DNA of 64,000 nt from Hedera helix (Eukaryota > Streptophyta > Magnoliopsida > Apiales > Araliaceae): NCBI GenBank assembly GCA_947179155.2, contig OX359265.1:55811040-55875039 (forward strand), in the 5' to 3' direction. Both the position numbers and the translations under genes were made by a program. Position 1 is the first letter of the stretch, and each line of letters starts with the position of its first letter. The notes beneath the pieces were generated by a model that saw only the letters and a list, made by a program, of their open reading frames with translations, ran no database searches and had not been told where the DNA came from. Below, one piece after another: positions 61,447 to 64,000 of this stretch.

Positions 61447-64000
61447 AATTGGGTGGTTGACTCTGGTGCAACCAAGCATATTTGTGGCATTAAAAATGCC
61501 TCCTCTTATACACTATTAGGAGAAGGAGAGGAAAAAGTTTACATGAGAGATTTTACTCCTGCACCTGTTTTGGGGAAAGAAAAAGTTTTTATTAGGCTTA
61601 CCTCTGGAAAAATTCTTTCATTGACAGACGTGCTTCATGTGCCAAACATCCGTCGAAACCTTGTGTCTGTGTCTTTGTTAGGCAAGGTGGGAATACAAGT
61701 TATTTTTTAGTCGAATAAAATTATAATGACTAAAAATAAAATATTTATTAGAAAAGGGTATAATAATAATGGGTTATTTATATTTAATATTTCTAATGTC
61801 TTGAATGAAAATGTTAGTTCTTCCACTTATTTGCTTGGGTGTGATTCTTTGTGGTATGCTAGGCTAGGTCATGTTAATTACTCATATATTAAACAAATGA
61901 AGGAAATAGACATTGTTAAAAATATTTCAATTTTCGAACATGACAAGTGTCACACTTGTGTTGAAACTAAAATAACCAAGAAACCATGCAAACCTGTGTT
62001 AGAAAGAGAATCAGAATTACTTAGTCTTATTCATTTAGACTTTGGAAACTTAAAATCAATTATGACAAGAAGTGGTAAAAAATATTATGTGACTTTTATT
62101 AATAATTTTTCAATGAATACTAAGGTTTATTTGCTTAGACATAAAAATGAATCATTTGATATGTTTGTTAAATATAAAGCTGAAGTTGAAAATAAATTGG
62201 ATAGAAAAATTAAAATGCTTAGATCTGATAGAGGTGGTGAATATGAACCTTTAAATATTTTTTATGAGGAATATGATATCATGCATGAAACTACACCTCC
62301 TTATTCACCAGAATCTAATGGTGTTGCTAAAAGAAAAAATCGGACTTTAAAAGAAATGATGAATACTTTGTTGATTAGTTCTGGTGCACCTCCTAACTTG
62401 TGGGGAGAAGCTATTTTATCTGCATGTTATATTCAAAATAGAATAATTTATTAAAGGACTGGTAAGACTCCATTTGAATTGTGAGAAAATCGTGTGCCTA
62501 ATTTAAAATATCTCAAAATGTGAGGGTGTTTGGCTAAAGTCTTACTACCTGATCTTAAAAAGAGAAAAATTGGCTCTAGAATTTCTGATTGCATGTTCAT
62601 TGGTTATGCTGAAAATAATGTTACATATAAATTTCTTGTTATTAAAAGTGATGTGTTAGCTATTAATACTGTGCTTGAAACTAAAAATGTAGAGTTTTTT
62701 GAAAATATTTTTTCTGTGTTATAAATGTTACTCATCATAAACTTTAGTTGAATGATGACATTTCAAAAAAGTTACAAGATTTACCTACTGAACTTAGAAA
62801 GAGTAAAAGAGTAAGGAAAAAAATAAATTTTGGTGATTACTTTTATACTTTTTTAATGGGTAATGATCTTATTACTTTTTTTGAGACTGTGACTTCACCC
62901 GATACTCCATTCTGGAGAAAGGCAATTAATATTAAAATATAATCTATTATGAGTAATCATACTTGAGAATTAATTGATTTTGCCTCGTGGTGCTAAACCT
63001 ATTTGGTGTAAATGGATTTTTAAAAGAAAATTGAAACCTGATGGCTCTGTTGATAAGTTTAAATCAGACTTGTTGTCAAATGCTATACACAAAAGAAAGA
63101 TCTTGATTATTTTGATATTTATTCTCCAGTAGCTAGAATTTCTTATATTAGAGTTTTAATTGTTTTGGCTTTTATTTATAACTTGGTTATTCATCAAATG
63201 GATGTAAAAATAACATTTTTAAATGGAGACTTATATAAATGAAGAAATTTACATGAAGCAACTCGAGGGGTTTGTGGCTCATGATCAGGAAAATAAAATT
63301 TACAAATTGATAAAATCATTATACGGACTTAAACAGACTCCTAAACAATGACATGATAAATTTGACTCTGTCATGATAAAAAATAATTTTGTTGTTAATG
63401 ATGCAGAAAAGTGCATATATTATGAGTATGCACAAGTTATTAGTAATCTTGGATTTCTTTCAAACTGCACGAGACCTGACATTACATATATTGTAAATCG
63501 TTTGAGTAGATATACACATAATCCTAGTGATGAGTATTGAATAGTCATTTCTAGAGTACTTAAATATTTAGAAGGAACTATGAATTATGATATATTGTTT
63601 ACAGGTTATCCATCTGTACTTGAAGAGTACACTGATACTAACTGGATCTCTGATTCAAATGAGATTAAATCCACGAGTAAATTTGTATTCACCCTTGATA
63701 GTTGTGATGTTGCTTGAAAATCAACCAAGCAGACCTGTATTACTCGTTTCACTATAGAATCCGAGCTTATTGTTTTGAATTTGGCAAGTGCTGAGACTGA
63801 TTGGTTGAAAAATTTATTAACAGATATCTTTTTATGGAAGAGATCAATTCCATCTGTGTCTATATATTGTAATTGTCAAGTCGCAATAGGTCGACCTTTA
63901 AATCAAAGTCATAATGACAAAAGCTACATTATCACTATTAAATACTAACTTAATTGTTTTTAAAGATGAACATGAACCAAAAGCTACATTATTACCTTTA
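61447..64000 (+). pseudogene. Ty1/copia pol remnant, right of the gypsy insertion, running off the window
   Basis: It starts with protease VVDSGATKHIC, then the copia GAG-pre-integrase region (LWYARLGHVNYSYIKQM) with its HHCC residues. The integrase core follows with LIHLDFGNL, RSDRGGEYE and YSPESNGVAKRKNRTL. Next come a decayed RT (WCKWIFKRKLKPDGS, IYKLIKSLYGLKQTPK) and RNase H (TDTNWISDSNEIKSTS, then IESELIVLN). Stops occur at 61708, 62452 and many later points, and frameshifts begin near 62725. The RT segment that should hold the catalytic YVDD is deleted between KCIYYEY and QVISNLGFL near 63425. The 3' LTR is outside the window. Confidence 0.88.

Overview
The window is nuclear DNA of a flowering plant, most likely a eudicot. 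It has an AT-rich background, GT-AG introns, plant-only gene families (AUX/IAA, TPLATE-complex subunit), hAT and Mutator-type small transposons, and plant-type LTR retrotransposons. The sequence does not name the species; an asterid is only an impression.

Host genes, left to right: a YIP4-type trans-Golgi membrane protein in three exons (1720-5447, +); the TPLATE-complex muniscin-like subunit TML in one exon (13297-15183, +); an uncharacterised DUF1645-like protein (22552-23352, -); histone H4 (30399-30710, -); a six-exon HAD-family glycerol-3-phosphatase (33401-37067, +); and a two-exon non-canonical AUX/IAA protein of the IAA33 type (38802-39867, -). From memory, TML, GPP2 and IAA33 lie close together in Arabidopsis (At5g57460, At5g57440, At5g57420), so 13-40 kb looks like a conserved microsyntenic block. 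Two broken host genes were found: an ammonium transporter 5' fragment whose second part is inverted (6951-7339), and a 5'-truncated NADPH-cytochrome P450 reductase pseudogene that still has introns (44690-47011, -).

Mobile DNA fills most of the rest. A 2.2-kb solo LTR sits inside an (AAT)n microsatellite (8854-11052, duplication ATAGT). A decayed Ty3/gypsy element lacking protease, RT and RNase H lies at 17767-20810. A 520-bp hAT MITE has an 8-bp duplication (20935-21454). A 1.94-kb Mutator-like foldback element is one near-complete imperfect palindrome (42433-44373). The last 16 kb is a three-level nest: a Ty1/copia pol remnant (about 47640 to past the window end) is split by a young 13.5-kb Tekay/Del-like Ty3/gypsy element (47956-61446, duplication AATTG). 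That element's gag is in turn split by an oppositely oriented solo LTR of a related subfamily (51903-54759, duplication ATAAT).

I found no operon-like or defence-like novel system. The most unusual structures are the foldback palindrome, the nested insertion with its four in-frame stops and no frameshift, the inversion-broken transporter fragment and the small nested palindrome at 31723-31902. No tRNA, rRNA or CRISPR was seen.
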